This document shows, piece by piece, positions 5,794-13,986 of a stretch of 18,701 nt of DNA (the first letter of the stretch is position 1; every line of letters starts with the position of its first letter). The notes under the pieces are model-generated. The model made no database searches and was not told the origin of the DNA. It was given only the letters and a program-made list of their open reading frames with translations. This DNA is from Anaerolineaceae bacterium UBA6105 (GTDB lineage Bacteria > Chloroflexota > Anaerolineae > Anaerolineales > Anaerolineaceae): assembly GCA_002423495.1 (NCBI GenBank), contig DIWN01000056.1:1-18701 (forward strand), read 5' to 3'. A program made the translations under genes and the position numbers.

Positions 5794-7195
5794 AATATTT
5801 TTCGATATCGCTTTCTTTGATGCGGGTAAGTTCTGTTTTTGGAAGTATTGAAAGAATCCTCCATGCGATTGTGAGTGTTTCTTCGATAGATCGGTTCTCG
5901 GAGAACGATTGGTTGACAAATTGTTTTTCGAAAGCCCTGCCGAACTCAAAATACTTTTGATCAATTGACGAGAGCTCTTCCTCACCAATTACCGAGGCTA
6001 GTGAACGCACATCCTGCACGTGCGCATAGGCAGCATAAAGTTGTGAGGCTAACGCGGGATGATCCGCACGTGTTTTGCCTTCTCCAATGCCGTCTTTCAT
6101 CAAGCGACTGAGTGAGGGAAGCACGCTGACAGGCGGATAAATGTCCTGGGCTGTGAGAGTGCGTGATAACACAATCTGCCCTTCCGTAATATAACCTGTG
6201 ATGTCCGGAATGGGATGCGTAATGTCGTCATTGGGCATGGTTAGAATTGGAATCTGGGTGATTGAGCCTTCACTGCCCTTAATCCTGCCCGTTCTTTCAT
6301 AAAGATTTGCCAGGTCGCTATACATATACCCGGGGTAACCCTTTCGGCTGGGAACTTCGCCACGTTTATTGGAGATCTGCCTGAGTGCTTCACAATAATT
6401 TGTGATGTCTGTCATCACAACCAAAACATGCAGATCACACTTAAATGCCAGGTATTCAGCCAATGTTAGAGCAATTTTTGGTGTAACGAGGCGCTCCACG
6501 ACAGGGTCATCAGCCAGATTCAGGAACATGGCCACCCGGTTTAGCGCGCCGCTTTCGGTGAAAGCATTTCGGAATGATTCTGCCACATCATGTTTGATTC
6601 CCATGCCGGCAAAAACAATCGCAAAATTTTCGTCTCGTTCTTCATTGGTCCCAGCCTGGCTGCCAATTCGCGCCTGCCGGACAATCTGGTTGGCTAAAAG
6701 GTCATGAGGGATACCGCTTCCTGAAAAAATGGGCACTTTTTGACCCATGACCAGAGTATTCATGGCGTCTATGGTGGAGATGCCGGTCTGGATATAGTCG
6801 CGAGGATAAATCCGTGCTGTTGGGTTGATCGGTTGTCCGTTGATATCCGCAAAGTTGTGCGCTAACGGCAATGGACCATGATCGATTGGCTTTCCCATTC
6901 CATTAAAGATCCGCCCGAGCATCTCTCGGCTCACGGGCACTTGCAGTGATCTTCCACTAAAACGCACACTTGTACCCGCGGTAGTTAAGCCGCTTGTGCC
7001 TGAAAAGACTTCAATCACGGCAAAATTTTCACCAACTTCCAAAACTCTACCTACCCGCGTTTGATTCTTGGAGTCTATAATCTCAACGAATTCATCGTAT
7101 GCGACTATACCCGTATCTTCAACCCGGATAATTGGTCCTTCGACACTTGTGATGCCAGCAATTAACAAACCTGCGCTTCGTTCAGTCGTTTTCAT
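5780..7195 (-). CDS. atpB: V/A-type ATPase subunit B (non-catalytic head subunit)
   Basis: This 471-residue protein is the regulatory, non-catalytic partner of A in the A3B3 head. It has the three-part layout of the family: N-terminal beta-barrel (to about 75), a nucleotide-binding-type domain with the degenerate loop SGSGIPHD (158-165) in place of a true Walker A, and a C-terminal helical domain. LPSLSRLMKDGIG carries the conserved arginine (about R364) that reaches into the A-subunit active site. Length is normal and no key element is missing. The start ATG overlaps the stop of A by ATGA (7192-7195), which points to translational coupling and near-equal output of A and B, as the 3:3 head requires. 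Confidence 0.96.
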   Translation of the reverse strand: MKTTERSAGLLIAGITSVEGPIIRVEDTGIVAYDEFVEIIDSKNQTRVGRVLEVGENFAVIEVFSGTSGLTTAGTSVRFSGRSLQVPVSREMLGRIFNGMGKPIDHGPLPLAHNFADINGQPINPTARIYPRDYIQTGISTIDAMNTLVMGQKVPIFSGSGIPHDLLANQIVRQARIGSQAGTNEERDENFAIVFAGMGIKHDVAESFRNAFTESGALNRVAMFLNLADDPVVERLVTPKIALTLAEYLAFKCDLHVLVVMTDITNYCEALRQISNKRGEVPSRKGYPGYMYSDLANLYERTGRIKGSEGSITQIPILTMPNDDITHPIPDITGYITEGQIVLSRTLTAQDIYPPVSVLPSLSRLMKDGIGEGKTRADHPALASQLYAAYAHVQDVRSLASVIGEEELSSIDQKYFEFGRAFEKQFVNQSFSENRSIEETLTIAWRILSILPKTELTRIKESDIEKYYGTA

Positions 7196-8958
7196 CGATA
7201 AAGTAGCTCCAATTGATCGAATTGCTCATCGAGTGCGTTGCGGATCTCATCAAGCCGTTCGAGCTGTTCATTTGGTATGGTATTTTTCATGCGGATGAGG
7301 GAATTGAGAATGGGCAATTCCTGAATCGTGTTGATGATCGCACCTCGTGAAACAACTGCCTCTGCTCGTGCTTGAAAATGCAGGATCAACTCAAGCATTT
7401 TCATTTGCTTCTGAGGCGTAGCATAGGTGTCAATTTCATCCAGTGCGTTTTGCTGTAAAAAGGCTTCACGCAGCAGACGAGCGGTTTCAAGAGTGACACG
7501 TTGATCATCCGGCAGCGCGTCCGGACCAACCAATTTAACAATCTGGTCGAGGTGACCTTCCTCGGTGAGAATCTGCATAGCTTTCGCTCTCAGTTCCCGC
7601 CAGGGCATTTGAGTTTCTGCTTGCCACCACTCAGTTACGTTGTCCAGATACTCGCTATAGGAATTCAACCAGTTCACTGATGGAAAATGGCGTGCTGAAG
7701 CCAGATTTTTATCTAATCCCCAGAATACACGGGTGTATTGACGCGTTTGTTGGGTGACGGGTTCGGAGAAATCCCCACCTGGAGGGGAGACTGCACCGAT
7801 AATGCTGACAGAGCCTGTATCTCCATTGAAGGTTTCAACCAATCCTGCCCGTTCGTAGAACTCAGCCAGGCGCGATGAGAGATAAGCGGGATAACCTTCC
7901 TGAGCTGGCATTTCTTCAAGTCTGCCGGATATTTCGCGCATTGCTTCCGCCCAGCGCGATGTGGAATCCGCCATCAGGGCAACATGGTAACCCATGTCCC
8001 GGTAATATTCCGCGATGGTTATTCCGGTGTACACGCTGGCATCTCTTGCTGCTACCTGCATATTGGAGGTGTTGGCGATCAGGATGGTACGTTCCATCAG
8101 AGGTCTCTTCGAACGCGGGTCAATTAATTTGGGGAACTCCTGCAAGACTTCGGTCATTTCATTGCCGCGTTCACCACAACCGATATAAACAACTACATCT
8201 GCGTCTGACCACTTGGCAACCTGGTGTTGGGTAATCGTTTTGCCGGTTCCGAAACCTCCGGGGATGATTGCGGAGCCGCCTTTGACCAGAGGAAAAAAGG
8301 TGTCCAAAACGCGTTGACCTGTCAGTAAGGGTTCGTTCTTCTCTTTGCGATTTTTAAAGGAACGCGCTTTGCGTACCGGGCAGCGCCTCAACATGGTGAT
8401 GGGTTCTTCTCCATGTTCAGTTTCAACCCTGGCAATCACTTCGTCGATTGTGTAGTCGTTAGCAGGCGCAACCCAGGTTAGTGTTCCCGAGATCCCGTGT
8501 GGAATCATGATCTTGTGCGTAATCACGCCTGTCTCTGGCACGGATCCAATCGCAATCCCTTCTGAGACCTTATTTCCTTTTATTAGCAGGGGAGTAAATG
8601 ACCATCGTGTTCGCCGATCAAGAGGCGTTAGTCCAAAACCACGCCCAATAAAGGAACCGGTTTTACGTTCAATCACTGGGAGTGGGCGTTGAATGCCGTC
8701 AAAAATGCTGCCAATTAATCCAGGCGCTAATTCGACAGAGAGCGGTAAACCAGTGCTGTATACTGGCATGCCAGGTGTCAGACCGCTGGTCTCTTCGAAG
8801 ACCTGGATAGTCATCTCATCGTCGTGCAGACCAATCACTTCCCCGATCAAATTCTGGTCACTAACACCTACCATATCTCCCATGGCAATTTTGCTTGACC
8901 CTCGTGCTCGAATGACCGGCCCATTGATCCAGGTGATAACAGCTGCTGCATCTGTCAT
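7192..8958 (-). CDS. atpA: V/A-type ATPase subunit A (catalytic head subunit)
   Basis: This 588-residue protein hydrolyses or makes ATP in the cytoplasmic head. It has an N-terminal beta-barrel (1-75), the A-specific insertion between about 115 and 185 that separates A from F-type beta, and the P-loop GGFGTGKT (234-241). GCGERGNEM contains the catalytic glutamate (E263), and SRWAEAMREISGRLEEMPAQ is also conserved. The last 130 residues form the helical C-terminal domain. Size and motifs fit an active catalytic subunit. The ATG overlaps the stop of E by ATGA (8955-8958), and the stop overlaps the start of B in the same way. The family works as an ATP synthase or as an H+/Na+ pump; the A sequence alone does not tell which. 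Confidence 0.97.
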   Translation of the reverse strand: MTDAAAVITWINGPVIRARGSSKIAMGDMVGVSDQNLIGEVIGLHDDEMTIQVFEETSGLTPGMPVYSTGLPLSVELAPGLIGSIFDGIQRPLPVIERKTGSFIGRGFGLTPLDRRTRWSFTPLLIKGNKVSEGIAIGSVPETGVITHKIMIPHGISGTLTWVAPANDYTIDEVIARVETEHGEEPITMLRRCPVRKARSFKNRKEKNEPLLTGQRVLDTFFPLVKGGSAIIPGGFGTGKTITQHQVAKWSDADVVVYIGCGERGNEMTEVLQEFPKLIDPRSKRPLMERTILIANTSNMQVAARDASVYTGITIAEYYRDMGYHVALMADSTSRWAEAMREISGRLEEMPAQEGYPAYLSSRLAEFYERAGLVETFNGDTGSVSIIGAVSPPGGDFSEPVTQQTRQYTRVFWGLDKNLASARHFPSVNWLNSYSEYLDNVTEWWQAETQMPWRELRAKAMQILTEEGHLDQIVKLVGPDALPDDQRVTLETARLLREAFLQQNALDEIDTYATPQKQMKMLELILHFQARAEAVVSRGAIINTIQELPILNSLIRMKNTIPNEQLERLDEIRNALDEQFDQLELLYR

Positions 8959-9578
8959 GCATTCTCTCCTATCAAGATCTCAAATACCTTACTTCGAAGC
9001 CTTTCCATTTGCCTTTCCAAGCGCCTTTCGAGCGTGTTTTCGAAGCTGCGGTGTCCTTTTTCGTCCTTGGCTACTACCCCGGTCCCCTCACTCAGATTTT
9101 CACCGATCTCGATTTGAGTACCAAGCTCAGAACTGAGTTTTCTCAAGTCTTCTTCCGTGACTATCTTCCGTGATTTGGCGTCAAACTTGAGCACCACGTT
9201 GTTGGATTGCAATTGCCCGATGGCTTCCCGAATCAAGCCCATCAATGCTTCGGCGTAACTAGGCTCATTTGGGATAATTGCCAGGCGATCCTTGACTTGT
9301 GAAAAAACGCTTTCCAGGAGTTGCTCCCGCCTCTCATATGCTTCAACCCTGGCTTTAACCGTAATTTCAGCAAGTTTCTCCTCCTTGCGCAACTCGGCTT
9401 CTCTCCTGGCTTTTTCGAGAATCTCCGCGTATAGCTGCTTTGCCTGCAATTCTCCACGTTTTAGAATTTCCGACTCTCGGTGCTTGGCTTCCGCGTTTAT
9501 TTTTTCAGCGTCGGCTTGTGCGGCATCTAAGATCGTTCGTGTTAAATCGGTAATTCTGTCATCTATCGATTTCAACAT
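8955..9578 (-). CDS. atpE: V/A-type ATPase subunit E (peripheral stalk)
   Basis: This 207-residue subunit pairs with the small G/H protein to form the peripheral stalk that keeps the A3B3 head from turning. The first 100 residues are one long, charged helix rich in Glu, Lys, Arg and Ala (for example RREAELRKEEKLAEITVKAR), as expected for the coiled coil with G/H. The C-terminal half is the globular head-binding domain, with NVVLKFDAKSRKIV, LSEGTGVVAKDEKGHRSFEN and the final basic helix ERRLERQMERLRSKVFEIL. It starts 25 bases after F with only a weak ribosome binding site, the widest gap in the operon. It ends in the ATGA overlap with A. Confidence 0.9.
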   Translation of the reverse strand: MLKSIDDRITDLTRTILDAAQADAEKINAEAKHRESEILKRGELQAKQLYAEILEKARREAELRKEEKLAEITVKARVEAYERREQLLESVFSQVKDRLAIIPNEPSYAEALMGLIREAIGQLQSNNVVLKFDAKSRKIVTEEDLRKLSSELGTQIEIGENLSEGTGVVAKDEKGHRSFENTLERRLERQMERLRSKVFEILIGENA

Positions 9579-9603
9579 AGTTGTTAATCCGTTTCGGTAA
9601 TCA

Positions 9604-9909
9604 TCATTTTCGAATGCCGATCGATTGTTCAGCTAATCCCATAAAAGAAATTCCTGGGGAATCCGTGCTGTTTGGCGAAGGGATTTCTAAGAACAGAGGT
9701 GGTTCGATTGAGCTTTTTAATTGGGCCATACGTTCTGATGCCAGTTTGGAACAATCTTCTGTTACCAAAACCAAGCCAAGCTCAGGATTGGCAAGTGCGG
9801 CATCGAGAGCTTGATTCATGCTCTCCACAGAATCTACGGCTTCACCGTGAACACCAACCAGGGCAAACCCGAGTACGGCATCAACGTGTCCAATGACCCA
9901 GACTTTCAT
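9604..9909 (-). CDS. atpF: V/A-type ATPase subunit F (rotor)
   Basis: This 101-residue protein binds the D shaft and is part of the rotor; in related enzymes it modulates ATP hydrolysis. It opens with the family pattern MKVWVIGHVDAVLGFALVGV, continues with a short helix and the strand GLVLVTEDCSKL, and ends in the IPSP-type segment (PPLFLEIPSP) and a mobile tail, all as in V/A-type F subunits. The length is normal. A TAAGG ribosome binding site overlaps the stop codon of K, 7 bases before the ATG. F stands before E here; in many bacterial operons it follows E and C. Confidence 0.9.
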   Translation of the reverse strand: MKVWVIGHVDAVLGFALVGVHGEAVDSVESMNQALDAALANPELGLVLVTEDCSKLASERMAQLKSSIEPPLFLEIPSPNSTDSPGISFMGLAEQSIGIRK

Positions 9910-9916
9910 GATTGCC

Positions 9917-10360
9917 TTATCTATTAAGAATGAGAAAAGAAATCAGCAACCCATAAATGGCAATACCTTCAGCCAAACCGACAAAGATCAGAGCCTGACC
10001 GAATAGTTCTGGTTTCTCGGTAATTGTGCCTAAAGCAGCAGATCCAGTATTTGAAACCGCGATACCAGATGCTATGGCGGCTATACCGGTTGAGAGGGCT
10101 GCAGCAAGAGAGGCGTAAGGATCATTGGCAGTCTCCTGTATGAAACCCGCAGCCTCCACACTTGTGGGCGTCATAAGCCAGATAACTCCCAACGCAACAG
10201 CCATCAAGCCAATAACCACATTCAGTCCGCCCAATCCGACGAGCATATTCTTTGTGGCTTTTACCGGTTGGGATTTGCGCCGATATCGAAAATAGATAAG
10301 GGCGGGGATCAGTGGGACAAGCCCGATAAGAAAAATGATTGTGTAAGTTAGAATAGGCAT
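9917..10360 (-). CDS. atpK: V/A-type ATPase subunit K (proteolipid, membrane ring)
   Basis: This 147-residue proteolipid forms the ion-carrying rotor ring. Two N-terminal hydrophobic segments (3-24 and 39-63, separated by the basic RYRRKSQPVK) precede the ion-binding hairpin: helix YASLAAALSTGIAAIASGIA (82-101), polar loop with TEKPELFGQ, and helix ALIFVGLAEGIAIYGLLISF (123-142). E131 is the ion-carrying carboxylate. It is followed by Gly, not Ser or Thr, and the hairpin has no nearby Gln of the kind used for Na+ binding, so H+ coupling is the more likely reading. The first pair is not a second copy of the hairpin. The frame is open upstream to 10450, but AAGGAGC before the ATG at 10360, one base after the I stop, decides the start. 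Confidence 0.92.
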   Translation of the reverse strand: MPILTYTIIFLIGLVPLIPALIYFRYRRKSQPVKATKNMLVGLGGLNVVIGLMAVALGVIWLMTPTSVEAAGFIQETANDPYASLAAALSTGIAAIASGIAVSNTGSAALGTITEKPELFGQALIFVGLAEGIAIYGLLISFLILNR

Positions 10361-10361
10361 G

Positions 10362-12332
10362 TTATTTTGCTCCTTCTTTATTCGATTTAGCCAGTTGGAA
10401 AGGTTGATATTTGCGCCCTCCGCCTGAGAAAAACTTGCTGAAAAATTCATAGTATTCCAATCGCAGCGTTTGAATGCTTACGATCATCCCCTCAAAACCG
10501 ATCACAAAAATATTACCAAAGGCAACGATCAGCCAATAACCAACCCCTTTGCCAGGGTCTACAATATTAGCCAAAATAAAGAAGACCGAACTCAAGCCGG
10601 CGTGCGCGACGGCAAAAGCACCGATGCGGACATAGGACAGAGAATTGCTCAGGTAGCCAATCAGGGTTTCAAAGAGCTCGAAGAAAGATTGGATGAAGTA
10701 GAGCAGAAAACCGCCTTCGAAGTACGGCCTTTTCTTTTCGAAATAGCGCTCAAGAAATCCAGAGAGGAAGATCATCAGGATACTCACGATCGCGACCACG
10801 ATGAAAACAAGCTGATCCACCGGAAAATTCTTGATAAATAAACTCAAGATCAACCCTAACAGGGACCAATAAAGCAACAAACCCGCCAGACCTTTGCTGT
10901 TGAAAAAGAAATGCACCCAGTGGCGCTGGTGAAAGTCGTTGACCAAGGCAAGGATATTTGCAAGCGAAAGCAAAATTGCGCCAAATCCGGCTGTAATCAA
11001 AAGCAAATTCATTATGTTGTGCATCGGATGCATCCAAACAGCTGGCAGCAGATCTTCGATACCAAATATGCTTCCAAAAAGGAAACCAAATACGATTGCT
11101 GAGATGCCGCACAGCAGAACCACTGAACCCAGGCTGGCCAAACGCTCCAGTTTTTTGATTTTTTTGAGCATCAGAACCAATCCGGCAATTGCGAGAATCA
11201 GTCCGTGTCCAACATCTCCGAACATGGCTCCGAAAATTAACGGAAAAGTCAGAAGTAATAGCAATGTTGGGTTGAGCTCATTGTAGGAAGGCATTCCATA
11301 AGTGGTCACCAACTTCTGAAAGCCCTGGTCAAAACCCTTCTTTTCGATCATGATTGGGGCGTTTCTTGATTCCGAATCCATACCGCTTTCTTTGACATCA
11401 ATGATGATAGAGGTAGAGATAGCCTGCAGGTCGCTGGAAAGCTTTTCCAGTTTGTTGCTCGGCAACCACCCTGCCACCAGGTAGCTGTGCTTTAACTTCC
11501 CAAAGCGCATCAATGATTCAGATAACAAACGGCTGTACCGCACCCGCCAATAGAGTTCTCGCAAGCGATTTGACCGGCTGTCCCGGATCTTTTCAATTTC
11601 CTGCGAGCTGCTATCTATCCTGGATTGAAGCGTCTCATTTTCTTTGTTCAGAACTTCGATTATCTCTGCGGGAGTTCCACGGTAACTGTCGGGCAAATCA
11701 ACACCCACCAGGTAAGCACTGCGGGCTGCCCTATGGAGGTATTCTTTGTTTTGGCGTGACCCCAGCAGCAGCACTATTGCCTGGTCGCCCTCTTTTTTTA
11801 GTTCCAGCAGTACGAACGGAATGTTAGTCATGCTGGTTTTGAAGCGGTCAATTTTGTCTGCTGGCATTGTGCCAAGCACCGAATAAATATAACGCCGGTT
11901 GCGGATCCTTTCGAAAGGGATTTTTACGTCAGAGAGGGGATTGAGCAAACGAATATAAGCATTGCGCAGGTTAATCTCCTGCTGTGACGCCATCAGATCT
12001 TTTGATCTGGCTTGTATCTCCTCCTCCAATTGATTTACAAAGGGTTGAATGTCTTCAGGTTCCGAAATCATCTTGATGTGCTCATCAGGTGATTGGCCTG
12101 GGTCGATGTTCAGAGAGTGTAATGTTTCGAGAAGTTGTTTTTCAAGGTTTGCGAACTGATTGGCTTTCACCTGCCAATTCGATCCACGAACGTCACTTTC
12201 CTCCGCGTGCAAGTAGCTGATATCTTCCATTTGCAGAAAGCCTTCATCAGCCAGGAGTTCTGTCACCTTCCTGGCAAAGTGATTAGGGACTTCAATTTCA
12301 ACTTCCGTCATGCGTTCGGGATACCATTTCAT
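10362..12332 (-). CDS. atpI: V/A-type ATPase subunit I (membrane stator)
   Basis: This 656-residue subunit (homologous to eukaryotic Vo subunit a) holds the ion half-channels and anchors the peripheral stalks. Residues 1-340 form the cytoplasmic arm, with coiled-coil segments near 95-125 and 222-262. The rest is membrane domain: FGDVGHGL (371-378) follows the first hydrophobic stretch, further helices span about 400-590, and NSLSYVRIGAFAVAHAGL (563-580) carries R569, matching the arginine that releases the ion from the rotor ring. GFEGMIVSIQTLRLEYYEFF (612-631) is also family-typical. AAGGA lies 8 bases before the ATG at 12332; a second ATG 21 bases inside has no ribosome binding site. K follows one base after the stop, with its ribosome binding site inside the last codons of I. 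Confidence 0.94.
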   Translation of the reverse strand: MKWYPERMTEVEIEVPNHFARKVTELLADEGFLQMEDISYLHAEESDVRGSNWQVKANQFANLEKQLLETLHSLNIDPGQSPDEHIKMISEPEDIQPFVNQLEEEIQARSKDLMASQQEINLRNAYIRLLNPLSDVKIPFERIRNRRYIYSVLGTMPADKIDRFKTSMTNIPFVLLELKKEGDQAIVLLLGSRQNKEYLHRAARSAYLVGVDLPDSYRGTPAEIIEVLNKENETLQSRIDSSSQEIEKIRDSRSNRLRELYWRVRYSRLLSESLMRFGKLKHSYLVAGWLPSNKLEKLSSDLQAISTSIIIDVKESGMDSESRNAPIMIEKKGFDQGFQKLVTTYGMPSYNELNPTLLLLLTFPLIFGAMFGDVGHGLILAIAGLVLMLKKIKKLERLASLGSVVLLCGISAIVFGFLFGSIFGIEDLLPAVWMHPMHNIMNLLLITAGFGAILLSLANILALVNDFHQRHWVHFFFNSKGLAGLLLYWSLLGLILSLFIKNFPVDQLVFIVVAIVSILMIFLSGFLERYFEKKRPYFEGGFLLYFIQSFFELFETLIGYLSNSLSYVRIGAFAVAHAGLSSVFFILANIVDPGKGVGYWLIVAFGNIFVIGFEGMIVSIQTLRLEYYEFFSKFFSGGGRKYQPFQLAKSNKEGAK

Positions 12333-12348
12333 TTTAGTAATCCTTAGA

Positions 12349-13425
12349 TTAGTTTTTCGTCAAATGTGGTAATTTGCGAATGAGATAGGGGGCATATTGA
12401 TCTACCGGCATTTCAAGCGATTTTGCCTCGAATAACAAGGTTAGATCCTGTATCTCCATTTCTAATACAAGTAAGTATGCCAGGGGTAAGCCGATGGTGA
12501 AGGACCCATCTGAAAAGGCATGTCTGCATGTCGAATAAATCATTCTTGTGAAGATAGTTTCGTTTAGTTGCCACTTGCTTGTGTTTTTGCTGTCGAAATT
12601 TCCTTCTTTGAGAATGGCAGGATAAATTTCCGCCATAAGCTGATAAGGGTCTCTATCCGCCGCGATCGCTCTAATGATGCTATCATCAATTTTATAACCA
12701 AATGGAAGGGTGTAATTAATAATCTCGCTCTCTGAAAAACGGTGAAAAATCCGATAGCGTGCAGCCCAGGTGAGATTATTCTTATCAACCATCATTCCGA
12801 TTAATATTCGAGTGATCTTTTGGTCCTTGTGGGGTAATGTGTCAATTTGATCCCAGAGTCTTTGCCAATAGCTCAGGTCGATTGCCACCTCAACGGGGAA
12901 TAAGCTCTTTTCGTCGTGGAAACGGGTTAATGCCAGTTTTAAATCCGCTTCATATTCAGTATTGTGTAGCAAAGCGATTGCCGATTCTACAGTTCCACAT
13001 CGAACCATCTCTTCAAAGGGCAAGGTAGGGTAATCTTCGATCGGAAATAAGGTGTAGCGGATTTTTTCCCACTGTTCCCCAACTTCAATACCGCGCAGTA
13101 CTGCCTTCAGATTGTCCACTTCGTAAAGTTTAAAAAGTTGAATTAGCAGTTGGCGCGCGAAAGATGGCGCGTGTTGGATGATGATTTTATAATCCCGTGT
13201 TAGTTTTTTGCGGATTTCATAGGCTACCCTTCGCGAGGACTTAATTGTCTCTTCTGAGGTAGCCAGACAGGATGCATAGCTGGTTTCATCCAGTTTCGCG
13301 ATAAGGGTGTTGAGATCTGGGGAAGCACTTAACCTGGCGACTGTTTCATCACCCAGCAAATTGCCAATCATGCCACGGACGCGCGTGTGGACATTGGCGT
13401 AAGCACTTACGCTGCTAAGAATCAT
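12349..13425 (-). CDS. atpC: V/A-type ATPase subunit C (rotor socket; eukaryotic d homologue)
   Basis: This 358-residue soluble, mostly helical protein sits on the K ring like a funnel and receives the D-F shaft. The start MILSSVSAYANVHTRVRGMIG matches the family opening (YAYANARVR-like, then a GNLL turn). IIQHAPSFARQLLIQLFKLYEVDNLKAVLRG (about 100-130) is the typical helix pair before the repeated domains. The family has no catalytic residues. The ATG overlaps the end of the G/H gene by 11 bases, and the I gene follows after 16 bases. In most bacterial V/A operons C stands behind E; here it is second, before I, which is unusual. The sequence is among the most AT-rich in the operon. Confidence 0.88.
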   Translation of the reverse strand: MILSSVSAYANVHTRVRGMIGNLLGDETVARLSASPDLNTLIAKLDETSYASCLATSEETIKSSRRVAYEIRKKLTRDYKIIIQHAPSFARQLLIQLFKLYEVDNLKAVLRGIEVGEQWEKIRYTLFPIEDYPTLPFEEMVRCGTVESAIALLHNTEYEADLKLALTRFHDEKSLFPVEVAIDLSYWQRLWDQIDTLPHKDQKITRILIGMMVDKNNLTWAARYRIFHRFSESEIINYTLPFGYKIDDSIIRAIAADRDPYQLMAEIYPAILKEGNFDSKNTSKWQLNETIFTRMIYSTCRHAFSDGSFTIGLPLAYLLVLEMEIQDLTLLFEAKSLEMPVDQYAPYLIRKLPHLTKN

Positions 13426-13744
13426 GCGATTTTTTTGTTCCTAATAATATTTGGATGACATAATCAATAGCTTTTGGCATGTTCTCTTGAGCTAAAACAT
13501 CTCTTTGAGTTGTTCTTTGGGCGTATTGATTGACGATATCCTCAATAATTTTTGGATTGATGATTTCTTCTGTCAAGCGCGCGCTGTCCTGTTCAGCCTT
13601 CTGCCTGTTTTCATCCAGTAAGATTTCAACGGCGTGTTCCGCTTGTTCCGGCAGCGATCCGGCTTTCTTTGCAGCCATTTCGTACGTTGACTGTGCTCGC
13701 TCTTCAGCTTCCAATATTTGCTTTAATCGTTCTTCATTCATCAT
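13415..13744 (-). CDS. V/A-type ATPase subunit G/H (peripheral stalk)
   Basis: This 109-residue, highly charged and almost wholly helical protein is the expected coiled-coil partner of subunit E in the peripheral stalks. Residues 1-60 form a continuous heptad-like helix (MMNEERLKQILEAEERAQST, then AAKKAGSLPEQAEHAVEILL), and the C-terminal part (IDYVIQILLG) is a short amphipathic helix. Members of this subunit family are short and diverge quickly, so the call rests on size, helix pattern and place at the head of the operon, where G or H usually stands. There are two adjacent ATG codons; AGAGGT lies 13 bases before the first. The stop overlaps the start of C by 11 bases. Confidence 0.8.
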   Translation of the reverse strand: MMNEERLKQILEAEERAQSTYEMAAKKAGSLPEQAEHAVEILLDENRQKAEQDSARLTEEIINPKIIEDIVNQYAQRTTQRDVLAQENMPKAIDYVIQILLGTKKSHDS

Positions 13745-13772
13745 TAATATCTGAATTACCTCTAATTTTCAT

Positions 13773-13801
13773 ATTATAGTACCTTTCCCCATTACTGATT
13801 A
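13773..13801 (-). promoter_or_regulatory. Promoter of the V-ATPase operon
   Basis: A perfect TATAAT lies on the minus strand (13773-13778), with a weak TAATCA 17 bases upstream (13796-13801). The predicted start near 13766 leaves a leader of about 22 bases containing AGAGGT. No other promoter of this quality was seen inside the operon. Confidence 0.5.
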
Positions 13802-13834
13802 CCGGCAATGGAGCAGATAAATTAAGGTCTAATA

Positions 13835-13891
13835 CTCCCAATTTGCTCATTCAGCATAGCATGCTGAGAAACTCTGTGACGGTATTGGGAG
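13835..13891. promoter_or_regulatory. Nested inverted repeat between divergent promoters
   Basis: The outer arms CTCCCAAT (13835-13842) and ATTGGGAG (13884-13891) enclose an inner near-palindrome, TCAGCAT-AGC-ATGCTGA (13851-13867). The element lies upstream of both predicted divergent promoters and in neither predicted transcript, which fits an operator better than a terminator. No known regulator site was recognised. Confidence 0.45.
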
Positions 13892-13951
13892 CCTCACGGT
13901 CAAAAACCACGCATGATCAGAGTCCAACATTATTGATCGCCAAGATCTTTT

Positions 13952-13980
13952 CTGAACCATAAACCAAGAGTGAGTATAAT
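13952..13980 (+). promoter_or_regulatory. Promoter of the PpiC gene, leaderless type
   Basis: A perfect TATAAT (13975-13980) ends six bases before the ATG at 13987, and a weak CTGAAC sits 17 bases further up. Transcription would start at about the A of the ATG, and there is no ribosome binding site, so the mRNA would be leaderless. Confidence 0.45.
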
Positions 13981-13986
13981 AAGCGC

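Noticed and set aside
5794..5988. N-terminal extension of subunit D by 65 residues
   Set aside because: It lies within the B gene in another frame, and the family N-terminus starts at MAPLNIAPTR (5793).
10361..10450. N-terminal extension of subunit K by 30 residues
   Set aside because: It overlaps the end of the I gene. A proper AAGGAGC site precedes the ATG at 10360, and known K subunits start with the first hydrophobic helix.
12837..13028. Plus-strand frame opposite subunit C
   Set aside because: It is a shadow of a well-supported subunit gene, as are the other plus-strand frames across 5300-13750.
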